Assembly: GCA_036346205.1 (NCBI GenBank) | Contig: JARFJB010000535.1 | Location: 87,001 to 151,000 of the forward strand | Direction of reading: 5' to 3' | Source: Vesta saturnalis | Taxonomy: Eukaryota; Arthropoda; Insecta; Coleoptera; Lampyridae | DNA length: 64,000 nucleotides | Shown here: positions 23,858 through 32,859 of the stretch, piece by piece | Numbering within the stretch: the stretch's first letter is position 1 | How the letters are laid out: every line of letters begins with the position of its first letter | Notes under the pieces: model-generated | Database searches by the model: none | Told to the model about the DNA's origin: nothing | The model's input: the letters and a program-made list of their open reading frames with translations, nothing else | Program-made: the position numbers and the translations under genes

Positions 23858-24368
23858 ATAACTATCAAGAGGCAGCAGCAAATCCGTAAATTTTAATACC
23901 CAGTCCATCTTTAGGACTGAAAATATCTTCTTATGGTAGTTAATACTTGTACTTTAACATGTTGAGTACAATCACAGCTGTTCGCACGTCACCTATGACA
24001 AAGGAAGCAGTATTCGTGGCGTCAGGGCAGGTGGATATTACGATGTATTGACTTAGTTGGCGCGTGAATTGAAAACATACTAATTTTTTGTTGCGGCTGG
24101 GTCTAAAATTACTGTTTTATTAATAATCACTCAGGAATAAGAAGAAGGAGGTATATAATGTAAAAAAAATATTTTGAATCTTATTAAGATATGGTTACAA
24201 AAATAAATAAACAAATAAGAATTGGAGAGACAATTGGTTAAACCTTATTAGTGTGACGTCACAATCGCGCGCGAAATTCGAATTGCTGGACTAACCTGTT
24301 TTACAGTCGAATATATTGATCCCCTAAAAACATGTGCAATACGGCTCACTTTCTCGTAGGTTATATTT

Positions 24369-24535
24369 AGTAGTAATGCAAGGCCGATCCTAACCCAAAA
24401 AGTCACTAGCAAAGTTACTAGATTTGAAAAGTCACTAGAAAAGTCACTGGATTTGCAAGGTCACCTTGGGGTCAGATGATATCTGGTTCGCGTCCTCGCT
24501 AAAATGTGGTGTATCACAGCTAAAAATAGTCGGTT
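24369..24535 (+). repeat. Left TIR of element A
   Basis: Begins AGTAGTAATGCAAGG. It contains three copies of an AGTCACTAG-like motif and AAGGTCACCTTGGGGTCA, and ends in 'aaaaatagtcggtt'. It is about 30 bp longer than the right TIR because one AGTCACTAG-type segment is duplicated. Confidence 0.85.
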
Positions 24536-24906
24536 AGCGTATTATCTAAAAAATATAGTGACAGAACCATAATTAAAAGCAAAATAGCCGATGCGTGTCA
24601 TTATTAGAAATAGCGCGTAACCAGATTTGTGCGGTAATCAATTACATGGTTCATATCTGCATTAATGTAACATAGTGGAAAGTTCAGAGTAATAATATAA
24701 GAAAATAGTGTAATGCGTAGTGAGTGCTGTGTGAAACGTATGGATAGCATACGCACAAGAGCAATGGACCAAAGCAACCGACCTGACAACAGCGGTGGAA
24801 CGCTTGAAGCAAGAATTTTCGGCATTAGTATTCGATACCCAACATGAGGCGGTTTACGGGCGAGGTGATTATAGTGAAGAGAAGTGTAACGTCCTAGCGA
24901 AACGGT

Positions 24907-25053
24907 ATGAAGTTTTTAAATTTAAAGAAAATATGTGAAAAATGTTTTGTAGAAGAACCAAAAGTTGCGCAATTGCATCAGCTTTGCCACGATATAAAAA
25001 AATTGACAGCATCTCCTGATGGCAGCAGTTATTCATCATTAGATGCAGATTAG
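24907..25053 (+). CDS. 48-aa ORF, unknown, first ORF of element A
   Basis: ATG-started frame MKFLNLKKICEKCFVEEPKV..., ending SSYSSLDAD. It contains Cys and His residues (CEKC, HQLCH) that could bind zinc, but is too short to judge. I found no clear counterpart in element B. It may be chance or the remnant of an upstream exon. Confidence 0.25.
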   Translation: MKFLNLKKICEKCFVEEPKVAQLHQLCHDIKKLTASPDGSSYSSLDAD

Positions 25054-25175
25054 CCTACTGATGCAATTCTCAAAGCACACTCTGCCCTCTACCATCAAAC
25101 TCGTGATGCAGTAATATATGTAAGGACAGTTTCGTTGTAAACTCAAAATTCAAAAACGTCCTCAAATCAGTAAAG

Positions 25176-25454
25176 ATGGATCTATCTGCATTGCATAGTA
25201 GAACTTTCTGTAAATCCTTCACGAACGTAAAAGACTTGGAGGTGGGTACAAAATATAAAGTGATTGATATGAACACTATCGACACGAAGAATGGTAAACA
25301 CATTATCATTGAAATTGAGAACTTTAAGTGATTTTATGAATACTTCAAAAAAGAAGATCGCATTGAAAAGTTTAAACAATATCTGGCTGAGAAAGACGTG
25401 TACATCACCAGCGCCGGAACTGTAGGAAAGACAAATAATTTAACATTTCTGTAA
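25176..25454 (+). pseudogene. Small OB-like protein of about 93 aa, one in-frame stop (element A)
   Basis: The frame opens MDLSALHSRTFCKSF, continues LEVGTKYKVIDMNTIDTKNG, and after one TGA (25325 region) continues FYEYFKKEDRIEKF to GTVGKTNNLTFL. The homologue in element B (54989-55279) is uninterrupted. The layout, with 'GxxYxV...ixTkyGxxivIe...FK...ip.RfxeYl' beta-strand spacing, suggests a small OB fold of a nucleic-acid-binding protein. That is inference from pattern, not a proven match. It lacks about five residues between FK and FYEY that B keeps. An AATAAA follows at 25490. It is the first late-block gene in both elements. Confidence 0.55.
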
Positions 25455-25539
25455 AAATAATAATATATATCGATGTATAACTGTTTGGAAATAAATTACA
25501 TATTTTTTAAGGCAAACAATTTCTTTATTTCTTGATTAA

Positions 25540-26073
25540 ATGAAGAGAGTTGCTATTGATGAGACTAAAAATGTAGTGTATAATATGGAAGTGTGGGCCT
25601 TTGCTTATCGTAATGCAAGAAGAGGTTTGTTGGAAAGTATGGCGCTGGATAGATTACGTTTCCGTCATAAAATAAAAGAATGGGAATGCATTTTATCACC
25701 CGCACCTACATCTTGCGACAGTTATACGAATCGTATGTATAGACGGGCTCCTCGTTATGAGAGAGAAGATTGGAAGATGCTACTCAAGTGGCAAACATAT
25801 CTGGAAATGAAGTTTTTTTGTTCACAAGAGACTGAAAACCACATGGATTGGTCAAATATCAACAAGGAAACGGACATTGAATACGAGCACAGTTTGGAAT
25901 TGCTTGGTAGCAATTTTACTATTTGTTATATTTGGGAAGTAGTGAAAGGTGCATCATCATCATCATCATCCTCATCAGAAAGGCTATTAAAAAGCGGCAG
26001 AACTACGGCCGTTATTGTACGTTTAACAAGAATGACACTGAAGAGCTTTTCAACTGAAACGATATAATTCACT
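25540..26073 (+). pseudogene. Conserved unknown late protein 1 (element A)
   Basis: A frame from the ATG at 25540 (MKRVAIDETKNVVYNMEVWA) runs about 145 residues in register with the element B gene at 54204-54923. Shared blocks include the W-x-x-LL(K/R)W segment (WKMLLKWQTYLEMKFF), HMDWSN and YxWEVVKG. A (TCA)n expansion at about 25948-25975 encodes a serine run absent from B. After it the frame shifts, and the frame that matches B (CTFNKNDTEELFN) ends at TGA. It is shorter than B at the N-terminus. It has no transmembrane segment and I do not recognise the family. Position between the OB-like gene and the PLA2/pX gene suggests a virion or late regulatory role. Confidence 0.5.
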
Positions 26074-26078
26074 ATCGG

Positions 26079-26321
26079 TTGGAATTACTAGAATCATACG
26101 GTCTTCCCTGTTTCTTTCAAAACCTCATCGAACAAGTCAACAACTACCAACACTTTCGTAAGATAGAGTATGGCGATGATGCAACCAACAAGGATAACAT
26201 TTATCGCGACATTGAAAATGTTTTGAATTACAAGTACGATATAAATTCTCATAATACAGTTTGTCTTATGGAGATGTTGCGTTATCGACTTAGCTATTTA
26301 CTGTATCATCTATATGAATAA
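26079..26321 (+). CDS. Conserved unknown late protein 2, 80 aa (element A)
   Basis: Open frame MELLESYGLPCFFQNLIEQV... ending YLLYHLYE. The element B counterpart (53965-54192) shares LESY.L.CF, the acidic middle and the block NINSHNTVCLMEML (A: DINSHNTVCLMEMLRYR), which is the best conserved part. Similarity to B continues upstream of the ATG (I..RLE before LLESY), so the real protein may start earlier or be fused to the preceding gene. AATAAA follows within 5 bp of the stop. Family not recognised. Confidence 0.6.
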   Translation: MELLESYGLPCFFQNLIEQVNNYQHFRKIEYGDDATNKDNIYRDIENVLNYKYDINSHNTVCLMEMLRYRLSYLLYHLYE

Positions 26322-26399
26322 ATAAAATATTGGTAAAACATGTTTGTTTTTTGATTGTAGCATTGATCGTTACCTGTAAATACATCAATTCCTTCTTCC

Positions 26400-27236
26400 A
26401 TGCAAACAATGTTAATTGTGAGGCGGAAAAGTGCACGTGGGGGTGGTCTGGTTAATAATCTCATTAATAAACTACCCATTGAGCTCCATATTCCCGGGTA
26501 TCAGTATTGTGGTCCCGGAACTAAATTAGATAAAAGGCTACAACGTGGTGATCCCGGAATTAACCTCCTATATGCTCATTGCAAAGCTCACGATATCAGT
26601 TATAGGGATAGTAAAGGCTTGGCTAGTAGACATCGAGCGGATTATATTTTGAAAAGAAAAGCTTAGGATCGTACTAAGGCATCCGACGCCAAGTTAGGTG
26701 AGCGAACAACCACTTTAGTTGTGGCAGGTATAATGAGGGCAAAAAGAAAGTTAGGAATAGGTGTTAGGAGAACAAAACTACCACGTAGCAGACTGAAATT
26801 AAGTAGAATTATTACCAAGAAAATCAAAAACAGTCCTAGTACTATAAAGGCTATAAAATCAGCTTTTACAGCAGCAAAATTGGCTGTGAAAAGCTTCGGT
26901 GGGAAGGGAAAAGTAAGCGTTCCCAGAGTAATTCCCCTTCCTAAAGGGGGTGAATTTTTAACATTTCTTATACCATTATTTGCGGGATTATCCGTCGTTG
27001 GCGCTTTAGCCGGAGGGGCAGCGGGTATTGCAAAAGCGGTTAACGCATCTAGCGGTGCGAGGAAAATGTTAGATGAAACTTCACGCCATAATCGTACAAT
27101 GGAGGACATCGCTGTAGGAAAGACAAACGACGGGGCAATATTTTTGAAACCCTACCGGTCAGGGAATATGGCTTTGCACTTGAAAACGATAAAAAAAAGA
27201 AAAACTTCAAAAATGATCGAAAAGACCTTTAACTGA
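26400..27236 (+). pseudogene. PLA2 / pX-like membrane-active capsid protein (element A)
   Basis: The N-terminal part (26400-26666) has a basic start, a Gly-rich stretch (RGGGLVNNLINKLPIELH), then a parvovirus-type phospholipase A2 module: calcium loop YQYCGPGTKLDKR and catalytic dyad in CKAHDISY (His-Asp). A TAG at 26664 and a frame change separate it from the second part (from about 26721): basic RAKRKLGIGVRR, a Lys-rich helix, then VPRVIPLPKGGEFLTFLIPL and the hydrophobic glycine/alanine segment GLSVVGALAGGAAGIAKAVN, which can insert in membranes like adenovirus pX/pVI-type peptides. It ends with the LKPYRSG repeat. In B the two parts are also adjacent. I infer one virion protein for membrane passage. 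The PLA2 catalytic residues are still present here. Confidence 0.75.
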
Positions 27237-27545
27237 TGTAGAGCTAAGAAAGCACGCAAAGGATGTACCATGTAGGGATGTGTTTGAGAGAGATAATATT
27301 CCCAAATTACCATGGAATAACGAGGCTGGTATTATTAATTTAGATAACCAAAAGGGACATGGTACTCAATGGGTTTGTTACAAAAAACATGCTGGGGCGT
27401 ATAGTACTATGATAGTTTCGGAAATATTCCACCCCGAGAGAAGTTCTGGACTACTTTCGCGATTGCAAATAATACTGTAATTACTCTCAAGAGCAACAAT
27501 TCGGTACCACAAATTGTGGACATCTCTGTTTAAAGTTTCTGTATA
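27204..27545 (+). pseudogene. Adenain-like cysteine protease (element A)
   Basis: The frame reads KRPLTDVELRKHAKDV, then ERDNIPKLPWNNEAGIINLD and GTQWVCYKK. After frameshifts it continues REVLDYFRDCK and QQFGTTNCGHLCLKFL. This is the order of the C5 (adenain/Ulp1-like) maturation protease of Polintons: His, acidic residue, Gln, Cys. The catalytic His is Gln here (GTQW; element B keeps GTHW) and the acidic segment near position 70 is scrambled, while the Gln and Cys boxes remain. The gene starts inside the 3' end of the pX-like gene in another frame, as in B. It would cleave capsid precursors in a working virus. Confidence 0.72.
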
Positions 27546-27581
27546 AATACCATACTCAGTAGTTGGAGACGTATAGTCACC

Positions 27582-28413
27582 ATGTCAATCACCTTCAGCG
27601 TAGAGGGTTTGGTAACACAGCTAGTAATAGCTTTTATCCTCTGATCGAACTTAACTTCGAGAAAACCTACATAATCGGGGTCGTCGGATTTTACGGTTGT
27701 AATAGCATAAGGAATATACACGTTGGAAACGACAAATTTTAATATATAAAAGTGATAGAACTCAACGCTATTGAAATTCCACATGGCGCATACGAGTTGG
27801 AAGAACTGAACATCTATATAAAAGCGCACATTCCTACAAGTCTCTTTAGTTTAAGGGAAAATAATGACACGCTCAAGTGCGAGCTTAGCTGTGAATTTGC
27901 CATAGATTTTACCCAAAAGGATTCCATTGGACGTATGGTAGGTTTTGAACCGCTGATAGAAGCTAACGTTTTACGTATCTCTGTGTTAGATATACAAATA
28001 ATTAAACACACAAAGAAATAGACGTGTCTGTCCCATCATGCTATCGTTTAGACAAAATTCTTGGCAATCCTCAGTATTTGGAAGTCAACACCAACACTAT
28101 CCGTAATATTTCAATTAAATTAACGAAACAGAAGGGTGAATTAATCGATTCCGGGGAAAACGAACCATTTACGGTAAGACTAGAATTAAAGAATATGGGC
28201 TTAAGAATTAAACAAAGTCCACTTCCATCTTTCCTCAATGATGCTATAAATAAAGGACGTGAGGATACATTGCTTTATTCGAACACGGGGCGTGCTGTAG
28301 AATTAACGTCTGGCGAAAAGTACTTCTTGGAATCTATAGGGTTAAAACCACATAGAAATAGCAGATTCGTTAAACATCTTTCAAAGCGCACGTTTTGATG
28401 ATATTGATACATA
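27582..28413 (+). pseudogene. Penton-like minor capsid protein (element A)
   Basis: The ATG at 27582 begins MSITFSVEG. Segments in shifting frames read IIGVVGFYG, then IEIPHGAYELEELNIYIK, IGRMVGFEPL and LDIQIIKHTKK (27752-28020). A frame change at 28021 leads to SVPSCYRLDKILGNPQYLEV and LTIK-type strands, ending KHLSKRTF. The pattern 'IPxGsYEl.di..yl' followed by 'v.PcYrl...p..i.yl.vn...I..l.i...d..G.lidf' is typical of the single-jelly-roll penton partner of Polinton MCPs. A segment of 15-20 residues before SVPSCY, present in B, is deleted. The 3' end overlaps the start of the MCP gene in another frame. Confidence 0.65.
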
Positions 28414-29575
28414 TCTTCCGTGCGGTTCTTTTAATTACGGATAGTCCGATGAGATCCGTATATTAATATAGAGTCAAGATCTGGTCACCGCTACTTATGA
28501 TAGTTTTTTGTACATAGAAGGTAAAATTGAATGGAGTTCAGCAGAAAAAGGGGGCCATGAAAAACATGTTGTCTAACAAATAATTTTGCATCATTCCTTT
28601 TCGAAGAAATTCGCTACGAGTTAGGACAGAAAGTGGATACATGCAGAAATCCCGGTGTAACATCCGCACTCAAAGGATATGTATCGTACACACCGAATGA
28701 AAATAAAAGGTCTACAGCATTTGGGATGGTCGTCAAAAAACGAGGAGCCGTTACAAGTAGAACACACTAAAAGCAACAAAGAAAAAAATGTTGTTGTCTG
28801 TATACCTCTAAAACACATATTCGGAAGTATGGAAGATTATCGATAAGTTATCGTGAATATGCGACAGGAGTTGGTCTTAATACGTTCGACAAGCGATGCT
28901 GATTGCTATAAGGGCACCGCAAACGATGCTAAAATATTCCTGAACAAAATTCAATGGAAGATTCCGCATGTAATGCTAAGCGACTGTGCCAAACTAACTC
29001 TGTCCCAACAAATCAATAAAAATGAAACCATTACAATTCCGTTTCGTCAATGGGAACTATACGAATTGCCAGCTTTAAAACAAACACAGTGGGATATATG
29101 GCCAATTAAAACTTCCACTCAATTAGAGAAGCCTCGATGGGTAATTGTGACTTTTCAAAAGGGGAAACAGTTCAACGACGGAAAGAGCGGCAGATTTCGA
29201 TAATGTGAATATTCGCAACCTAAAGTTACACCTCGACTCAGAATGTTACCCATACGAAGCGATACATCTGGATTTCAATGTCAACAAGTACATAACGGCC
29301 TACCAAAACTATTTAAATTTTCTAAGAGACTATTATACCAACAGCACTCATGAACATCAGAATGCATTATTTGACTATTCGCAATTCAAGACATGCCCAA
29401 TGTTCGTAATGGACTGCTCAAAACAAAATGAATCGCTAAGACACTCGACGGTAGATGTAAAACTTGAAATGGAAGCTTTGGAGCGTTTGAAGCCGGTAGC
29501 GTTGCCTATTGCCTCATACTACACGATGCCATGGTGCAATATAATCCTCTGACAGGACAAGTGAAGAAACTGTAA
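28368..29575 (+). pseudogene. Major capsid protein, double jelly-roll type (element A)
   Basis: About 400 codons. Begins at a degenerate ATA (ATG in B), then FDDIDTYLPCG, LVTATYDSFLYIEGKIE, ALKGYVSYTPNE, MRQELVLIRSTSDADCYKGT, NKIQWKIPHVMLSDCAKLTL, PFRQWELYELP, NIRNLKLHLDSECYPYEAIH and CPMFVMDCSKQNESL, ending LTGQVKKL. This is the Polinton hexon-type MCP family (annotated in many genomes as F54H12.2-like). Damage includes CAG to TAG in ILI*SQ and several single-base shifts near 28560, 28800-28850 and 29510. It is followed by AATAAA at about 29610 and then the ATPase. Confidence 0.82.
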
Positions 29576-29671
29576 TATGTTAAAACAATTTCTTGTAATA
29601 TTAGATGTATAAATAAAGAATCATATTGACAAGTTTTGCAGTTTTAATTAACGCTCACCAACAACAGCAAC

Positions 29672-30355
29672 ATGAGAGTAGTGGTTCAAACTCAAAAACT
29701 ACCTACCTATTCCAAATCTCGATGATTTGACCCGAGCTGGAAATAGAGAGGTACAACGGCATGGAAAGTTACTTCCAAACAGCGTACGCACTATAATTTG
29801 TGGTCCTTTCAATTGTGGGAAAACAAACACCATGCTCAGTCTCCTAACTGAATCGAACGGTCTTCGTTTTAAACACGTGTATGTCTATTCGAAATCGTTG
29901 AATCAGGAAAAATATCGGCTCTTGGGTGATATTTTTGATCCCATGAAATATATTGGTTATTATTGCTTCAGCAATAATGCTGATATTATGGAACCGAGCG
30001 TGGCAAACCCAATTCAGTGTTTATCTTTGACGATATCTCTTGCGAAAAACAGAATCATATTAGAGCATACTTTTCAATGGGTCGTCACAACATTGACTGC
30101 TTCTACTTGGGTCAACCCTACACTAAAATCCCCAAACAGTTGATTAGAGACAACGCCAATTTGATAGTGCTTTTCAAACAGGATGATTTAAATTTGCGTC
30201 ACGTATATGAAGACCATGTCGCCCCAATAGTGAGCATGCAATTGTTTCGTGACATGTGCTCAAAGACTTGGCGAAATCGTTACGGATTCATAGTAATAGA
30301 TAATGACGCTGAAGTACAAAACGGTCGTTTCAGGAAAGGCTCGATCAGTATATAA
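29672..30355 (+). pseudogene. A32/FtsK-type genome-packaging ATPase (element A)
   Basis: Starts MRVVVQTQKLPTYSKS, shifts frame near 29724, then LLPNSVRTIICGPFNCGKTN (Walker A intact), HVYVYSKSLNQEKYRLL, and after a second shift near 30015 FIFDDISCEKQN (Walker B intact), FSMGRHN, YTKIPKQLIRDNANLIVLFK and FRKG near the stop. About 225 residues, the normal size for Polinton ATPases. It would pump DNA into capsids. The downstream gap to the next ATG at 30541 is filled by a palindromic array. Confidence 0.85.
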
Positions 30356-30406
30356 TACCCTAGTGGTATCGTTAAAATATCATTTGGAATCAAACAGCCT
30401 ACAAGT

Positions 30407-30520
30407 AAACAGCATAAATAACAGACCTATTTTAAACAGACCTGTTTTAAACAGACCTGTTTTAAACAGACCTGCTTTAAACAGAGCTGTTTATTTACCT
30501 GTTAGACCTGTTTATCTGTT
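30407..30520. promoter_or_regulatory. Palindromic AAACAGACCTGTTTT iterons (element A)
   Basis: Four units at exactly 15-bp spacing start at 30434, 30449, 30464 and 30479 (AAACAGACCTGTTTT, with small changes in the last two). Degenerate half-units (AAACAGCAT, TACCTGTTAG, CTGTTTATCTGTTTT) lie on both sides. They fill the gap between the ATPase stop (30355) and the ATG at 30541. The same position in element B holds a related array. Possible roles are an operator for the downstream genes, an origin or a packaging signal; nothing in the sequence decides between them. Confidence 0.7.
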
Positions 30521-30540
30521 TTATTGTTGATCTACACCCA

Positions 30541-31499
30541 TGGATAACAAGAGATTAGCGTTGACGAAACGTATAATTCAAGTTCGTAGATCTACACAGC
30601 AAAAATATGATCATCTTAAGAAGGATCTATTTACTAAAGAGACAGATTTCATTAAAGCTGCAAACCACTCATAGAACCACTTACAAAAATTGAAAAGAAA
30701 AATCGAACCGCTACCAAAGATCGAACGAAAGACGGAGCTGGAGGAGGAGGTACTCGTGAAACCGTCACCAAAACGTTATTCGTCCCCTATCAAAAACAAA
30801 AGGTCACCAATTCAGCAGTATAGTACCACGCCATCAACAGCTTATCACTTACAAGGAACTAACAAACGAAGATCATCTTCTTTAAGTGGTAGTAGTTATG
30901 TTAGTTCATTCGCTCGGCTTTCATATTTTCAAAGAAATCCTCTGCGTCAAGAGACTCCATCGTTCCTCGAGACTAGTGTGATTGGAGATATTGCACCCCA
31001 AGTGGAAGAAGAACGTGTAGCGACTTCGACCGATTCTATTTCACCCAATACCTCTGCATCGAGAGAATTTCTGGAACAGTATGATCCATTACCACGAATA
31101 TACGCAGAACGCATGCTAAGCGATTCATCGAATGCAATTGATAACAATTATGGAGTTCCTTACGACATTTTCACCGATAAGTGGGCAATTGGAAAGACAT
31201 CAGTGAAGATAGATGGACAAAATTTGGTTATTAAGGGAATTCGGTACAGAGGTACGAGCGGTCTCTAAGACCTAACAATCATGAATAAACTAGACAAATG
31301 TCTAATAACTAGCGAAGATGAAGCGAACTATGCACAGATCATAATTGCAACTAATGCAGCTCGTCGCGATAATAACCCGGATGAACAATTGAAAGGTACA
31401 CGTGCCAAAAAATATACAAAGATAATGAAACCCTTACTGGAGAAGGCGGAGGTGAAAGAGAAAAAAGGGGGGGGAAGTAACTGTATTAAAAGAAATTAA
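30541..31499 (+). pseudogene. DUF8207-like protein (element A)
   Basis: The ATG at 30541 opens MDNKRLALTKRIIQVRRSTQ (helical). A frame change near 30670 leads to a long Pro/Ser-rich, basic linker. The conserved core follows: YGVPYDIFTDKWAIGKTSVK and GQNLVIKGIRYRGTSGL (31140-31268). After another break it continues with YAQIIIATNAARRDNNPDEQ and GTRAKKYTKIMKPLL. This core is the family I know as DUF8207, common beside Polinton-type capsid genes in insects; the name is from memory. Function is unknown. In order and length it matches element B (48586-49423), apart from a different C-terminus. Confidence 0.6.
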
Positions 31500-31731
31500 A
31501 TTCCATAGACTGCTAGAAACGCAATTATCCATTACCTACGATCAGTTCGATGTGGAAAATAAGCGTTTAAGTAATGTAGCCGATCCCATCGAACGTCAAG
31601 ATGCGTTAACCTTACAGCACTATCAATTGACGAGCTTTCATTTAAATGGGAACCGCTTAAGACAGGTGACCGATCCTCAAGAAGACACTGATATCATAAA
31701 AAAGGCTACCTCGAGTTTTCTATCCACTTAG
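31479..31731 (+). CDS. Tail-fibre-like repeat segment before the integrase (element A)
   Basis: Open frame of 83 codons with two copies of a motif NKRLSNVADPIERQDALTL and NRLRQVTDPQEDTDIIKKA. The pattern '(N)xRLxNVxDPxxxxDAxTxxY' resembles the repeats of phage and viral fibre proteins (NV.DP....DAVTK.YV). Element B has the same segment at 48430-48570 (NRRLSNVASPINPQDAITKQ). It follows the DUF8207-like gene, overlapping its broken end, and precedes the integrase. I infer a short attachment-fibre or trimerisation module, or an N-terminal part of a larger protein with the next helical segment. No start codon is evident, so it is probably part of a longer ancestral ORF. Confidence 0.4.
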
Positions 31732-32710
31732 TGAAGTCGCTTATAGATGGTGTTCGTAATTACGTTGCGATAGTACAGACAGATTTGAATGCAACTAAAG
31801 AAACTTTAAGTAAATTGATAGAGGAGGGAACAAGTGGTAAACGAGTTGCATAAACCGGCACCCAAAAATGTCCCACGTAGACGCACTATTATTAAAGGAT
31901 TCGATGATCTATGGAAAGCCGATTTAGCAGAATTTGTGCCTTACGCCAGAATAAAGGCTACAAATACATGCTGGTAGTTATCCACTGTTTCTCTAAATAC
32001 CTATGGACAAGAGGATCGAAGACGAAGACGGGTGCAGACGTGACAAAAGCTATGCAAACCATTTTTAAAGAACGGACGCCTAAGAATCTGCAAACAAATG
32101 CTTGAAAATAGTTCTACAATAATCATTTCGATAAAATATAACATGTATCACTGCTCCACCTACAGCACGAGAAAGGCTATCATAGGAGAAGGGGTGATTA
32201 GGACCATCAAGAGTACCTTGTATACAAAATTTGGGCTGCGTCGAAAATACGTATGGATTGAAAGACTTCTCGAGGAAGTAACGACAGAATACAATAATCG
32301 TAAACATCGAACGATCGGAATGAAACCTAGCGAAGTAAATGCAAACACACCGCTTAATGTATATTCGAATCCCAAAGTCTTTAATAAAAACGATCGATTC
32401 ATGAAAGGCGTTGTAGTTCGCATTAGTAAATTTAAAAGCGTATTTGATAAAGGTTATGTACCCAATTAAACGAGTGAACCTTTCAAGATTGTTAAAGTAC
32501 GCGTAACCAATCCGGTCACGTACTTGCTAGCAGACATGAAAGGGACACCTACACTAGGTGGATTTTATGGACAGGAACTGCAAAAGGCTAAACATCCGGA
32601 CGTGTACTTGGTGGAAAAGGTCATTCTACGTAAGAAGAATAAAGTTTACGTAAAATGGTTGGGGTTTTAACGAATATTCGTGGATCGATGATGACAATGT
32701 GGCTTTATAA
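31732..32710 (+). pseudogene. Retroviral-type integrase with chromodomain (element A)
   Basis: Segments in order: helical linker (SLIDGVRNYVAIVQTDL), NELHKPAPKNVPRRRTIIKG, then the rve core FDDLWKADLAEFVPY (first Asp), KGYKYMLVVIHCFSKYLW, and ERTPKNLQTN where the second catalytic Asp is Asn. There are stops and shifts around 32100-32170, then GEGVIRTIKSTLYTKFGLRR (catalytic Glu), NNRKHRTIGMKPSEVN, an SH3-like segment, and a C-terminal chromodomain VYLVEKVILRKKNKVYVKW...WIDDDNV. The size fits Polinton c-integrases (about 320 aa). Besides the D to N change, a TAA at 32467 and other stops inactivate it. AATAAA follows at about 32740. Confidence 0.82.
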
Positions 32711-32859
32711 GCATATTAGAGTAACTCCTTAACTATAAATAAAAACTCAACATACTGTTGTATCGTTTTTTATTTCATCTCACTATACAAAGGTTTTTTT
32801 AACAATATCTTTCTTTACATGCATTTTTGAGACTAAAGATAACGTCTTTTGGTATTCGC

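Noticed and set aside
26663..27109. 148-codon minus-strand ORF
   Set aside because: Shadow of the pX-like gene on the opposite strand, as is 53347-53673 for the B copy.
27530..27829. 99-codon minus-strand ORF
   Set aside because: Shadow of the penton-like gene, whose plus-strand frames match element families.
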